From NCBI GenBank assembly GCA_937893485.1, contig CALBJL010000159.1:1-21790 (forward strand): a stretch of DNA of 21,790 nucleotides. Reading direction: 5' to 3'. Below are positions 21,051 to 21,790 of the stretch, in pieces. Position numbers and translations under genes: made by a program. The DNA is from an uncultured bacterium (GTDB taxonomy: Bacteria > Bacillota > Clostridia > Lachnospirales > Lachnospiraceae). Each line of letters begins with the position of its first letter. The first letter of the stretch is position 1. The notes beneath the pieces were generated by a model. The model worked only from the letters and a program-made list of their open reading frames with translations. It was not told the origin of the DNA and ran no database searches.

Positions 21051-21790
21051 TTGTTAGTGACAAAACCTGCGGTTACAACCGATGCAGGGATCGGTTTGCA
21101 ACTGCGGAATATGAGTGGAGAACAGTTAGAGTTTACAAAACTTGAAGTAGGCAGCGGGCAGTACAGCCAAGACGAAGCAACGGCGGAAACATTGCGAAAG
21201 CGAACTGCATTGAAAGCCAAGAAGCAACAGTTTGGAATCAGTAGCATGGATGTTTCAAGTGATAAAACAACCTTAATTCTGTCCAGCATGATCACTAATA
21301 CTGATCTGAAAGAAGGTTATACCATCCGTGAGTTGGGACTGTATGCGCGAATCAAAGATCAACCAGATACAGAGTGTATGGTATCTGTGAGTTTGGCGGA
21401 GATAGAGGATGAGATACCGCCCTATAACAGTGATCCAGAAAGTAGAATATTGATGAAGTATCAGTTTGCGGTGTCAGATTCTGACACCGTTTCGTTGTCT
21501 TATGAGCATGATCCGGTGGCGCTGGTAGAGGATGTGGATGCGAAGGTAGCAAGGTTGTTAGAAAAAACTAAAACGTTACAAAGTGAGCTCGAAAATGTGA
21601 AAAAGGAATTGCTCGGTGTAGTTAAACAGACTGCGATAGTCAATAACAACACGACCACGGAGGCTGGATTTGCTTTGGATGCGCGGCAGGCAAATCCTAA
21701 TATAGCGGGGACGCTGGCGGCAAATATTTTGCAATTAAACAATGATTCCATGGTAACCAATATCGAGTGGACTGATCGGATACAAAAATC
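21051..21790 (+). CDS. Tail-collar/tail fibre protein, N-terminal part (partial)
   Basis: The frame opens with TTG at 21051 (GGAGG 21037-21041, 9 nt upstream) and is still open at the right edge after about 246 residues. Residues up to about 150 match the phage tail-collar fibre N-terminal domain of P2 gpH-like proteins: a FTKLEVGSGQYSQDEAT segment and YTIRELGLYARI, the latter typical. A charged helical segment at about 165-200 (VEDVDAKVARLLEKTKTLQS and on) looks like a trimeric coiled coil. The protein attaches to the baseplate and carries the receptor-binding tip, which is outside the window. An alternative GTG start at 21057 is too far from the binding site. The 17-bp palindrome copy 3 lies inside, read as V-S-D-S-D-T. 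Confidence 0.82.
   Translation, partial: MLVTKPAVTTDAGIGLQLRNMSGEQLEFTKLEVGSGQYSQDEATAETLRKRTALKAKKQQFGISSMDVSSDKTTLILSSMITNTDLKEGYTIRELGLYARIKDQPDTECMVSVSLAEIEDEIPPYNSDPESRILMKYQFAVSDSDTVSLSYEHDPVALVEDVDAKVARLLEKTKTLQSELENVKKELLGVVKQTAIVNNNTTTEAGFALDARQANPNIAGTLAANILQLNNDSMVTNIEWTDRIQK
21469..21489 (+). repeat. 17-bp dyad-symmetric motif, copy 3
   Basis: GTGTCAGATTCTGACAC (21471-21487), identical to copies 1 and 2 except that the central base is T, which is the same sequence read on the opposite strand. Arms extend to 10 bp with CG on either side. It lies within the tail fibre gene between the collar domain and the coiled coil. Confidence 0.9.

Overview
The window is one continuous structural-gene block of a tailed phage or prophage, with every gene on the + strand. 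It looks like a phage of a Clostridia/Lachnospiraceae-type Firmicute. The grounds are moderate G+C, strong GGAGG-type ribosome binding sites before almost every gene, occasional TTG and GTG starts, and protein families typical of that group. This host placement is inference; species and lysogenic state cannot be read here. No host genes, tRNAs, rRNAs, CRISPR arrays or insertion sequences are visible.

Layout. Positions 1-2950 are a regulatory border. It holds the tail end of an unidentified gene, a large ParB-like DNA-binding protein with a cysteine-rich middle, and a small sigma-region-4/ArpU-like regulator. These are followed by three tandem 35-bp promoter-like repeats and an intrinsic terminator. 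Positions 2950-3783 hold a catalytic-domain-only tyrosine recombinase, an inverted repeat just after it, and a G/C-rich candidate cos region. Positions 3784-11512 are a lambda-type head module: small and large (GpA) terminase, gpW-like protein, portal, ClpP-fold protease with a nested in-frame scaffold, decoration protein D, capsid E, and FI- and FII-like proteins. Positions 11523-12672 are neck and tail-completion genes (gpZ-like and a terminator candidate). Positions 12688 to the end are a P2-type contractile tail: sheath, tube, frameshifted tail assembly chaperone, tape measure, gpX, gpD, a tiny OB-fold-like protein in the gpV slot, gpU, gpW/gp25, gpJ, gpI, and the start of a collar/tail fibre gene that runs off the window.

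How it works together. The upstream regulators and promoter array probably control the late operon. Terminase cuts concatemeric DNA near the candidate cos and fills proheads built by portal, capsid, scaffold and protease. The neck proteins join the head to a contractile tail whose length is set by the tape measure. Many genes overlap by 1-25 nt, suggesting translational coupling. A terminator between tail tube and chaperone, and a T TTT TTA -1 slip site in the chaperone gene, are likely stoichiometry controls.

The least explained signals are a 17-bp dyad-symmetric sequence found in three distant places (4351, 11149, 21471), the exact 35-bp promoter-like array at 2761-2865, and the 13/13/13 inverted repeat next to the recombinase. 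Nothing here is a clearly new defence or mobile system; these DNA elements are the best candidates for undescribed biology.
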